A stretch of DNA of 13,422 nucleotides from CAITNM01 sp037138055 (lineage in GTDB: Bacteria; Pseudomonadota; Alphaproteobacteria; Paracaedibacterales; CAITNM01). Each line of letters starts with the position of its first letter. Within the stretch, counting starts at the first letter, position 1. The position numbers and the translations under genes were made by a program. This document shows, one piece after another, positions 6,192-13,422 of this stretch. The DNA is taken from NCBI GenBank assembly GCA_037138055.1, contig JBAXJB010000038.1, forward strand, positions 1 to 13,422, in the 5' to 3' direction. Below the pieces are notes generated by a model, which did no database searches, was not told where the DNA came from, and was given only the letters and a program-made list of their open reading frames with translations.

Positions 6192-7690
6192 AAAGCTTCA
6201 CTTAAACGGTGAGTATTTGCCATAATCGTGAAAGTTAAACCACGTGATGGTAAATAAGTCCATCCTGAGCTATCAAAAACGTAAACATTTTTTGTAGCGT
6301 GTACGAGGCCATGTTCATTCATGCCAATTGGATGTCGATTAGGGGCACTTATGGGGATAGTGCCAGCGTAATGAATACTTGCTCCCATTTTTGTTTTAAC
6401 CATACCTATGGGTACGCAGCGAAGTTTTAATAGGTTTCGCATTAGTGCACAGACACCATTCACAATAGGGAAAGGAAAATCAACCTGCAAAGTAGGAAGA
6501 GCTTCACCTGATAGCGCTTTTATTGCTTGGATTGAACGTTGAGAACTTCCATCATCTGCAAAGTGAGCGCCAACGATAACTAAAGATTCCACCAAGCTTC
6601 TCCAAAATAAACGAGCAAGAAATTGTGGCATAGGTGTTTGCTCAATAAGCCGAGATAACAACAGAGAGCGATAACTATAAAACTGCAGAGTCATATCTGT
6701 ATTGCCATGCACTTCCCCAAACAATTGAGACAGGCTATAGCGAAGGTGGGATCCTTGTTTTCCAAAATTAGGTAGGTGAATTGTAGGAATGTTTAAGTAC
6801 GGATTGCAAAGTATGGGGTTGGGCGCATTAAATATTTTTAGGCTGTTCGCTACCAGTCGATATGAATTCAACGCACCTGCGCATATCACAAGCTTAGAAG
6901 CTACTACCTGGTTTGTAGTCGAGGCTGAAAGCTCTAAGTACTTTACTTCAACCAGATCATCAATTTCTTTAAACGATGTAACTAGAGCACCTTGAATGCG
7001 AGTGAAATTAGGGTGTTGGGTTAAGGTTTTTAAAAGAGAATCACCACGAAAAATTGAACCTCCGAAATTACTGTAAAAATCCATATCAAAATAAGGGTTG
7101 GGCTCTCTTTCATCTAAAGGTTCAGTCAGCATAGCCATGCTTGATTGCTCCAGTCTAAAAGTATTTTGTCGTTGTTTTAAAATAGATTGTCCATTGTGGT
7201 CTAGAAGTGCTGGTTTTTGTTTGTTTTCTATTTTGCAAAACTGTGAATGCGTTGGTCCGGAAATACCAATTATTTTGGCCACAGCTTCATAATGCGGCTG
7301 AAGGTTTCCAATTGAGGCTTTTTTAAGATCAGAATCACTATAGGTAAAGCAAGCTGCTCCCCAAGCCGCACTCAAGCCGCCTGCAGCTAGTGTTTGAAAA
7401 GGGGAAAAAGTATCGGATTCAAGTTTTAAATACTTGTTTACATTGGTGATTAAATGTTCCCGAGCTTTAGTAATTTGTGCGCTTCCTGTTTCAGCATTAA
7501 GCGAGGCATCATCAGACGGATAAAAAAAAACTGAATCAGGTGTGAGATGTTCGGAAAAATGTTTAAGGGGGACAGTTTGGTCACTCTGGTATCCCACATC
7601 AATAAGGCAAACATTGTGGCCTTTCTCAATGAAAGATTTCGCGCTGATTACTGCAGATGAGCCAGATCCTACTATACAAATATCAAACAT
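6188..7690 (-). CDS. GMC-type FAD-dependent oxidoreductase
   Basis: The 500-residue product has the architecture of glucose-methanol-choline oxidoreductases. An N-terminal FAD-binding VGSGSSA motif (7-13) lies in a Rossmann fold. GGLSAAWGAA (104-113) is the second flavin-contact region. The C-terminal half holds GASIHYAGT (about 436-444, with a candidate catalytic His440). The end segment TKNVYVFDSSGW...LPSRGLTFTIMANTHRL matches the conserved GMC C-terminus that closes over FAD. No signal peptide is seen. These enzymes oxidise alcohol groups of sugars, sterols or polyols; the substrate here is unknown. The ATG is preceded by a weak RBS and overlaps by one base the TAA of an upstream reading-frame remnant (TAATG), hinting at former or present translational coupling. 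The downstream SDR gene overlaps by 4 bp. Confidence 0.86.
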   Translation of the reverse strand: MFDICIVGSGSSAVISAKSFIEKGHNVCLIDVGYQSDQTVPLKHFSEHLTPDSVFFYPSDDASLNAETGSAQITKAREHLITNVNKYLKLESDTFSPFQTLAAGGLSAAWGAACFTYSDSDLKKASIGNLQPHYEAVAKIIGISGPTHSQFCKIENKQKPALLDHNGQSILKQRQNTFRLEQSSMAMLTEPLDEREPNPYFDMDFYSNFGGSIFRGDSLLKTLTQHPNFTRIQGALVTSFKEIDDLVEVKYLELSASTTNQVVASKLVICAGALNSYRLVANSLKIFNAPNPILCNPYLNIPTIHLPNFGKQGSHLRYSLSQLFGEVHGNTDMTLQFYSYRSLLLSRLIEQTPMPQFLARLFWRSLVESLVIVGAHFADDGSSQRSIQAIKALSGEALPTLQVDFPFPIVNGVCALMRNLLKLRCVPIGMVKTKMGASIHYAGTIPISAPNRHPIGMNEHGLVHATKNVYVFDSSGWTYLPSRGLTFTIMANTHRLSEAL

Positions 7691-7866
7691 TAGCGCTTTA
7701 AAATTTTATGACAAATATAAAATGGAACAGAAAGTACACAAATGCTAGCTATAAATAGCGCAACAAGCCATCCGCTAACAATTGGTTTGTGTTGTCTGGG
7801 TTCTGTCAATTCTTGCGTGATAAGCTGAGGTAGCAAAACTGTTCTGAATGTATAACTGACTGTGTG
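7690..7866 (-). pseudogene. 3' remnant of a membrane-protein gene upstream of the GMC gene
   Basis: An open frame of 58 codons runs from just after a TAG (7867-7869) to a TAA at 7690-7692 that shares one base with the GMC start codon. It has no ATG or GTG. TTG codons at 7836 and 7809 are the only candidate starts and have no RBS. The translation ends in a convincing transmembrane helix, GWLVALFIASICVLSVPFY, followed by a basic tail CHKILKR, which is how many inner-membrane proteins end. The stop/start overlap with the next gene is typical of operons. I read it as the surviving C-terminus of a deleted membrane protein; a TTG-initiated small membrane protein is the alternative. The 60 bases beyond it, up to the kinase gene, show nothing clear. 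Confidence 0.4.
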
Positions 7867-7926
7867 CTAAAGATAGCAGGTTTTTAAGAGCTTTAAAATA
7901 ACTGAGTAATAATCAACTTTGTCCGA

Positions 7927-9276
7927 TCACACTTCAAAATGAAAATATTTCCCTAACAGTATACCCAAGGCTTTTGACTTTTCTCCTTTTGGGAAAAAAT
8001 CATTTATTCCGGCTGCTAAAGATGCGGTCATTGAAGCATTATCGGTATTGCCTGATATAGAAATGATAAGGGGTTGATTGATGTTTTGGGCCCGAATTTT
8101 TTCTGTAGTTTCTAATCCGCTCATGTTTTCCACACCCAGCTCTTGATCCATAAAAATTAAGTCGTATTCACTAATATTTTCTTTTAAGGCTATCTCACCG
8201 CTTGCTATTTCAACTATATTTCCATCAGATATTCCAGTAATGCTATCTTTTATAGTTTTTTTTAATCCTCTTCGTATTACGCGGTTGTCATCAACAATTA
8301 GTATCTTCATGCTACGTGGAGCAATTCTTTTTCTTACAATGACAGTTGTGGTGGCAGTAATAGCAGTTTCATCAAGCAAAGCTGGTGCCCTAAACCAAAA
8401 GCAAGAACCACGATTTATACCAAGTGATATAGCATGTATTTCTCCACCAATCTCTTCAACTAGTGTTTTACAAGCAGCCAAACCAGTTCCAGACCCAGTA
8501 TATGTTGTTGCTTGGCTGCCACGAAACCCTTGAGTAAATAATTTTTTAAAATCATCTAGAGATATTCCTACGCCACTATCGGTGATAATAAATAGCGCGT
8601 AAGAGGATTTAATACTTGTTGTGTCATCAATGGTTGTTCGAAGTATTACTTTGCGTTGCTCAGGTTGCTTAGATGTATAGTGTACTGCGTTGTGTAACAA
8701 ATTAAAAAGAACTCGCCTGATTGCCAGGTAAACGTTCTCATCTGTTACTATAAATTTTTCTAGCTGAGCGCATGGTTGGTAGATAAATTGAACACCATTT
8801 TGTTTTGCATGGTACGAGCTTAAATGAAGGGTACTTTCGACAAGAGTCGAAATTTTTTCAGAAGAAAAAGATGATGATTGTTGATTGCCGTGACAAATTT
8901 TGGGAATTAAGTGGCTTAAAACTTGAATGCCAGAGGCTTGAATATTCTCTAGTTCTAAGGGATTTTGTTCTGTAAATGAATTTGTTAAAAGTGCTAAGTG
9001 GTGCCTAATATCGTGTAAGTAAGATCGTATTGATGAGTCTATATTAGCTCCAGAAGGGAAAGCTGCATTAATTGCACCATGAAGAGCCGCTGTACATTCG
9101 CTGCATTCTTGAGCATTTCTGGAATTAATTGCGTGCTTTAGCTCAATCAAAGAAGTTTCAATGGCCTTTTTTGTTTCTGAGATAAATAATTCTTCCAAAG
9201 ATTGAGTGTCAATTGAGGCACATAAAAATGAAGAATAAATAAAAAAGCTAAGAAGAACTATTTTTAGAGAAATCAC
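7927..9276 (-). CDS. Hybrid histidine kinase / response regulator with N-terminal leader
   Basis: The 449-residue protein starts at GTG (9274-9276, weak RBS) with a hydrophobic leader (1-20, ending FLCA). A helical region with the H-box LHDIRHHL follows (phospho-acceptor His88). The HATPase domain has the N-box NLLHNAVHY (192-200), G1 DSGVGI (233-238) and G2 GSGTGL (261-266). The C-terminal receiver has DD at 329-330, phospho-acceptor Asp377 in FMDQE, Ser406/Ser408 and Lys430. All catalytic residues are present. There is no sensor domain and no second membrane segment. Lys5 before the leader and acidic residues after it predict that the catalytic part lies outside the cytoplasm, where ATP is absent; either the leader is an unusual anchor or the protein is exported. 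No output domain; partner unknown. It lies 65 bp behind the RND pump gene on the same strand. Confidence 0.88.
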   Translation of the reverse strand: MISLKIVLLSFFIYSSFLCASIDTQSLEELFISETKKAIETSLIELKHAINSRNAQECSECTAALHGAINAAFPSGANIDSSIRSYLHDIRHHLALLTNSFTEQNPLELENIQASGIQVLSHLIPKICHGNQQSSSFSSEKISTLVESTLHLSSYHAKQNGVQFIYQPCAQLEKFIVTDENVYLAIRRVLFNLLHNAVHYTSKQPEQRKVILRTTIDDTTSIKSSYALFIITDSGVGISLDDFKKLFTQGFRGSQATTYTGSGTGLAACKTLVEEIGGEIHAISLGINRGSCFWFRAPALLDETAITATTTVIVRKRIAPRSMKILIVDDNRVIRRGLKKTIKDSITGISDGNIVEIASGEIALKENISEYDLIFMDQELGVENMSGLETTEKIRAQNINQPLIISISGNTDNASMTASLAAGINDFFPKGEKSKALGILLGKYFHFEV

Positions 9277-9341
9277 GATTATAGTTAATTACACGAAAGA
9301 AATACATAATAACACACATTCAAGAAAACTACGATATTTAT

Positions 9342-12300
9342 TTATCTTTTTTCGTTTTTATTGCTAATAAAAATAGCGATACCTCTGCTGTTAACTTTCT
9401 TTACAAGCGCAGCAAGTCTTGGGAACAAAAACAAAGTACTGATTGTGCCAAAACATAACCCACCAATTAAGACTCCTGCCAGGGACTGGCGAATTTCTGC
9501 TCCTGGACCAGACGCTAGGCTTAGAGGGATACAACCTAGTACCATGGCAGCAGTTGTCATCATAATTGGTCTGAAGCGCTTATTAACGGATTGTTCGAAT
9601 GCTATGTTCCAATCGCCAGTTTCGCTATGTGCTTTATTAGCAAATTCAACCAGTAAAATACCATGCTTACTAATTAAGCCTATAAGTGTGATTAAACCAA
9701 TTTGAGAGAAAATATTTAAAGTTTGTCCGCTTAGCCAAACCCATAATAATCCACCAAAGGTTGCAAATGGAACTGTAAGTAAAATTAGCACAGGGTCGAA
9801 AAAGCTTTCGAATTGAATGCATAGTATGGCGTATATAAACACCAATGCGGTTAGAAATAGCATAATCATTCGTTCATGATTGTTAGCACTTACTGTGTCA
9901 CTATCCAGCCATCCAAAAGCTTCCTGGTTTACCAATGTTCCCCTTAGCTTATCACTTACAGCATGTTTTTCTTTTTCCACGTCTGTTCCTGGGTTCGCCG
10001 TCATTTTAATAAGCATCATGCGCTTTTGGTTTAAATGTAATATGGGTTCTAAAATTTGTTCTTGAGTAATGGCAGCTATTGTGCCTAAGGAAAACAATTC
10101 TCCTTCATCATTAGGAATAAATACTCTGTTCAGGTCTTGATCCAAAGACTCTGTATGTAAATTCACAGGGTATTTTTGATTATCTTTAAAGAAATTCAGA
10201 TGTTTTTTGCCGCTTAAATAAATTTCAATGCTTCCTAAAATATCATCTCGTTTAAGTTTGAATTTTTGAGCTAAATAGGGATGAATAGTACATTTTTGGG
10301 CGGTTGTATTTTGGGTTTTATCAAGGTGCACCCGAGTAAATGCCTTGGTTTTTCTAATTACGCTCATTGCTTGCTCGGCTGATTCGTGCAGGTTTTTAAG
10401 TGGTGCTGAGCTTACAATTGCCAGTTGAATGTCTGAAGCTTGACCGTAATTATCCATGCCTGGAATTCCAGTAGAAATGCTCCAGGAATAACAAGTGTAG
10501 GGGATGTTAGCATCAACTGTTTTTTGAAGGTTTTTGTGTAATTCTTCACTGTGGGTGCGGCTGCCAGGTGGTGTTAGCGCGCAACAAACTGAACAGCCCC
10601 AATTACCAATAAAGCTTATGCGTTCTTTAACATCTTTGAGATCTTTCACTTGGTTATCAAGGTCAAAAGCCATTTGTTCGCGTTCATCCATGCTGTTTCC
10701 AGGCATTGATGGCACCCAAAGCCCTATAACGCCTCGGTCTTCTTTAGGACCAATTCCTTTCGGAATTGAATTGATCATGGTAAACGAGCCCACAATACAG
10801 CTTATAAAAATGCACCCAAAAACCCAATTGGGCCATGGGTTTATTCGTGTTTTTACTTTTGCATACGCTTCTTCAAGCCAAGCAATGACTATGGGGGTTT
10901 TATTAACCTTATGATCTTTAATGGCGATCATGCTCATCCAAGGGGTTAGCGTGATTGCGGTAATTCCCGATATAATAACAGCGGCGGAAAGGCTTACGGC
11001 AAACTCAGAAAATAACTGTCCCAAAGCATCTTTTTGAAAAATGATTGGCAGATAGACGCTAGCTAAAGTCAGGGTCATTGCAATGATTGCAAAGGAAATT
11101 TCTTTTGTACCTAAAAGTGCTGCTTCAAAAGTGTTCTTCGTTATTGCTTGGCAGCGACTGATATTTTCTAAAACTACTATGGCATCATCAACAACAAGTC
11201 CTGTGGCAAGCACGGCGCCCAAGAGAGTAAGAGTGTTAATTGAGTAACCAAACGCCATTAGCACAGCTAATGATCCTACCAATGATAAGGGTATAGTGAT
11301 TAGTGGCACTAAACTAAGACGTGCAGACCCCAGGAACAAGCCAACTACTATCATTACGCAAATAATAGCTTCAATCAGACTATTACGTACTTGATTAAGG
11401 CTGCTTCTAATGAATTCAGCTTGATCGACAATTACTTTTAAAGATGTTCCTTTGGGCAGCGTCTTTTTTAAACCATCAATTTTTTCATGCAATTCATTGG
11501 ACACTTCTAATGGATTTGCTGTGCTGGTTTCTTTTATTTGAATGGCAACACCAGGTTTGCCATTTACGTGGAAGCGAAAATCACCATTATTTTTCTTTAA
11601 CGTTACTGCGCTAAAGTCCCCCAACATAACTGCTGGTTTTTTTTGCGAGGGGATCATGATCTTTTTAAAATCTTCCGGTTTGTTCAATGGTTGATCAAGG
11701 CGTAAGGGGTAAATATCATAAAGCTTACCTAAGGGCTGATTTTTCAAAGATGTTTCAATTTCTGTAAAAACGGTATTAGCGTTAATGCCAAATTGACGCA
11801 TTTTTTTGCCATCAAGTGCGATGTCCATTTGGTAGGGTGAACCTAGCACTTCAACTTCAGCAACGCCGTCTATCCCCCTAAAAGAATGGCGTAGTATACA
11901 GTTGGTGTAATGCGTTAAGTCTTCTGGAGCGCTATTGCTTGATTCAACCAGAATTAAGAAAAAAGGAAGACTGTTGTCTTTTGACCCGCGCCTTACAATG
12001 TTTGGTTGTGGAACTTCCTTTGGCAGGTTCGCTTGGGAAACGGCTTCACGCAGCCCCATTTGCGCCGTATCAATATCTGTCCCTACTTTAAATGTTACAT
12101 AGACTGCACTACTACCCTGACTTGTTTCAGATTGAATTTTTTCTATCGCTGGAAGGCTCATGACCTTATCTTCAATAGCGTTAGTCACAATTTCTTCCAT
12201 GTAGGAAGCATCGCCATTATGATAATGGGTATGAACGGTAAATTCAGGAATCTTTACTTGAGGGTATTCGCACAAGGGCAAGTGCTGAAGGCTGAGCCAG

Positions 12301-12368
12301 CCTACGACCAGTAACATGGCATTCAAAACAATGGCAATTATGGGGTGTTTTAAAAAGAAGTTAACCAT
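9342..12368 (-). CDS. RND-family (HAE1-type) multidrug efflux transporter, inner-membrane subunit
   Basis: The 1008-residue protein is a proton-driven trimeric exporter like AcrB/MexB. The start is placed at the ATG at 12368 because MVNFFLKHPI matches the conserved N-terminus of the family; an ATG 45 bases further upstream lies inside the adaptor gene. Landmarks are TM1 (about 8-28), the first periplasmic porter loop (about 30-330), and the TM4 motif GLVVDDAIVVLEN with Asp394-Asp395 (the proton-relay pair). A second large periplasmic loop follows, and late TM segments include GLITLIGLISKHGILLVEFA with the relay Lys. It is slightly shorter than AcrB (1049). The gene lies 4 bp after the adaptor gene, so the two are one operon. 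Substrate range cannot be read from the sequence. Confidence 0.95.
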   Translation of the reverse strand: MVNFFLKHPIIAIVLNAMLLVVGWLSLQHLPLCEYPQVKIPEFTVHTHYHNGDASYMEEIVTNAIEDKVMSLPAIEKIQSETSQGSSAVYVTFKVGTDIDTAQMGLREAVSQANLPKEVPQPNIVRRGSKDNSLPFFLILVESSNSAPEDLTHYTNCILRHSFRGIDGVAEVEVLGSPYQMDIALDGKKMRQFGINANTVFTEIETSLKNQPLGKLYDIYPLRLDQPLNKPEDFKKIMIPSQKKPAVMLGDFSAVTLKKNNGDFRFHVNGKPGVAIQIKETSTANPLEVSNELHEKIDGLKKTLPKGTSLKVIVDQAEFIRSSLNQVRNSLIEAIICVMIVVGLFLGSARLSLVPLITIPLSLVGSLAVLMAFGYSINTLTLLGAVLATGLVVDDAIVVLENISRCQAITKNTFEAALLGTKEISFAIIAMTLTLASVYLPIIFQKDALGQLFSEFAVSLSAAVIISGITAITLTPWMSMIAIKDHKVNKTPIVIAWLEEAYAKVKTRINPWPNWVFGCIFISCIVGSFTMINSIPKGIGPKEDRGVIGLWVPSMPGNSMDEREQMAFDLDNQVKDLKDVKERISFIGNWGCSVCCALTPPGSRTHSEELHKNLQKTVDANIPYTCYSWSISTGIPGMDNYGQASDIQLAIVSSAPLKNLHESAEQAMSVIRKTKAFTRVHLDKTQNTTAQKCTIHPYLAQKFKLKRDDILGSIEIYLSGKKHLNFFKDNQKYPVNLHTESLDQDLNRVFIPNDEGELFSLGTIAAITQEQILEPILHLNQKRMMLIKMTANPGTDVEKEKHAVSDKLRGTLVNQEAFGWLDSDTVSANNHERMIMLFLTALVFIYAILCIQFESFFDPVLILLTVPFATFGGLLWVWLSGQTLNIFSQIGLITLIGLISKHGILLVEFANKAHSETGDWNIAFEQSVNKRFRPIMMTTAAMVLGCIPLSLASGPGAEIRQSLAGVLIGGLCFGTISTLFLFPRLAALVKKVNSRGIAIFISNKNEKR

Positions 12369-12372
12369 TGTA

Positions 12373-13350
12373 TTACAACTCAGGGTACTGAGGTGTAATG
12401 CTTTCCCCTTCAAAGTGGTGATGAGGATCTAAGCAAACAGTATCACCTGCTTGAATGCCATTTAATACAACGGCTTTCTTTGCGTCTTTTGTCCCCAAAG
12501 TTATCTCGCGTTTTTCAAGTTTTCCTTTATTTGAGACTAAAACTGACGTTTCACCATCTTCAAACTTGATGCTTCCCAACGGGAGTGCAATCACTTGGTT
12601 TGACTCATTCAAGTAAATTTCCACATCAACAATTTCGCCAACTAACAGTGTTGAATGCTTAATTGGAATGTGGATAACCATCATATGTGTGGTGGGATTT
12701 AGCATTTTAGGCACATGGGGTAGGGAGTATGGCTTACCTTCAACCATAGCGGTTTGATTTTCTTTTAATGATTCCTTGTACGAAACTGGAATTTGCACTT
12801 CAACTACTAAATCAGATGGATTGAAAAAGTGACCGATAACATCACCCGTTTTAACATGAGTACCTTCGTGAATAAGCTGAGGGCCAACAATGCCATCAAA
12901 AGGGGCAATGAATAGTGCTTTTTTACGGTCTGTTTCTGCTTTTGCAAGGTTTTGCTGAGCAGTTATCCAGGCTTGTTCGCGTTCTTGCAATTGTTGATGA
13001 GATGTTGTGTTACTTTTTGCAAGTGCTGCACTTCTATTGTATTGCTGCTTTGCAATGGCTTCTGCGCTACTTGCAAGTTCATGTGCTTTTTCAATTTCTG
13101 GATTATCAATTTTAGCAATTGTTTGAGATGTTAAAATTTCATCTCCTGATTGGGTTAGCCAATCTAAAACACCATCAGTTTGCACAACCAAGGGGCTGCT
13201 TTGCCGCGCCTGTACAGTTCCATAAAAAACAGATTTTTCCACATATTTTTGTGGCTGCACATAAATTGCTTGAGCTAATTTTCCTTTTTCTTCAGGTGTT
13301 TTGTCACACCCAGCTAAAAATAGAAAAACAAAAAGGAACAAAAACCACAT
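12373..13350 (-). CDS. Periplasmic adaptor (membrane fusion) lipoprotein of the RND pump
   Basis: The 325-residue product has a lipoprotein signal peptide with lipobox LAGC (Cys15 lipidated). The usual adaptor layout follows: first half of the lipoyl domain (about 53-83), an alpha-helical coiled-coil hairpin (about 84-145), second lipoyl half with APFDGIVG (149-156), then beta-barrel and membrane-proximal domains. It links the inner-membrane RND pump to a TolC-like channel in the periplasm. The ATG at 13350 has an AGAGAG RBS about 9 bases upstream. It is the promoter-proximal gene of a two-gene operon with the pump. No outer-membrane channel gene is in the window. The length is at the short end for the family. 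Confidence 0.93.
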   Translation of the reverse strand: MWFLFLFVFLFLAGCDKTPEEKGKLAQAIYVQPQKYVEKSVFYGTVQARQSSPLVVQTDGVLDWLTQSGDEILTSQTIAKIDNPEIEKAHELASSAEAIAKQQYNRSAALAKSNTTSHQQLQEREQAWITAQQNLAKAETDRKKALFIAPFDGIVGPQLIHEGTHVKTGDVIGHFFNPSDLVVEVQIPVSYKESLKENQTAMVEGKPYSLPHVPKMLNPTTHMMVIHIPIKHSTLLVGEIVDVEIYLNESNQVIALPLGSIKFEDGETSVLVSNKGKLEKREITLGTKDAKKAVVLNGIQAGDTVCLDPHHHFEGESITPQYPEL

Positions 13351-13367
13351 GATATAAATCTCTCTAA

Positions 13368-13396
13368 GTCATATATGGACGCCCTAGTAGAATCAA
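13368..13396 (-). promoter_or_regulatory. Possible promoter of the efflux operon
   Basis: On the minus strand TTGATT (13391-13396) and TATGAC (13368-13373) are 17 bases apart; each matches consensus at 4 of 6 positions. The start point would fall very close to the RBS, giving a very short leader, so the assignment is weak. I see no operator or regulator gene in the 72 bases to the window end. Confidence 0.3.
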
Positions 13397-13422
13397 CATA
13401 AAAACCGAGTAGTCTGAGATAA

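Noticed and set aside
7882..7898. AT-only inverted repeat TTTTAA...TTAAAA as a terminator of the kinase gene
   Set aside because: The 6-bp A/T stem is too weak and no T-tract follows it on the minus strand.
9342..9382. Imperfect inverted repeat ATCGCTA/TAGCAAT at the end of the RND gene as a terminator
   Set aside because: It lies within the coding sequence and is followed by A-rich, not T-rich, sequence on the minus strand.
12369..12413. Upstream ATG at 12413 as the start of the RND pump
   Set aside because: It lies inside the adaptor gene and adds 15 residues not found in the family; MVNFFLKHPI at 12368 is the conserved start.

Overview
The window looks like a piece of an AT-rich alphaproteobacterial chromosome. 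The best evidence is the groES-groEL operon: its GroEL reads like alphaproteobacterial GroEL from end to end, and the operon has a perfect CIRCE operator. The low GC content and the eukaryote-type proteins next to it suggest a host-associated lineage such as Holosporales or a relative. That placement is inference; no rRNA or other marker is present.

Layout. Positions 114-2256 (minus) hold two tandem paralogous genes for proteins with a Sec-type leader followed at once by an R2R3 Myb DNA-binding domain, a basic KKRK cluster and a low-complexity tail. Positions 2257-2573 are a divergent control region with the Myb promoter on one side and the groESL promoter plus CIRCE on the other. Positions 2574-4560 (plus) are groES and groEL, followed by a GAAA-capped palindrome and a strong intrinsic terminator. 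Positions 4721-5347 (plus) encode what looks like a truncated membrane-anchored methyltransferase. From 5382 to 13350 everything is on the minus strand. In transcription order this is a periplasmic adaptor lipoprotein and an RND pump (one operon), a hybrid histidine kinase/response regulator with an N-terminal leader, a 3' remnant of a membrane-protein gene, a GMC-type FAD oxidoreductase, and an SDR epimerase/dehydratase overlapping it by 4 bp.

How the genes work together. GroES/GroEL is the housekeeping chaperonin under HrcA/CIRCE control. The adaptor and RND pump form a tripartite efflux system whose outer-membrane channel is encoded elsewhere. The GMC enzyme and SDR are translationally coupled and probably act on one pathway, perhaps modification of a surface sugar or lipid (inference).

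The most unusual element is the Myb pair. The Myb2 protein keeps the residues that contact bases in c-Myb. In Myb2 no in-frame start would give an intact Myb domain without the hydrophobic leader. A DNA-binding protein that leaves the bacterial cytoplasm suggests an effector aimed at host chromatin. The leader-bearing kinase at 7927-9276 poses a similar topological puzzle. Export and host targeting are hypotheses; the sequence alone does not show them.
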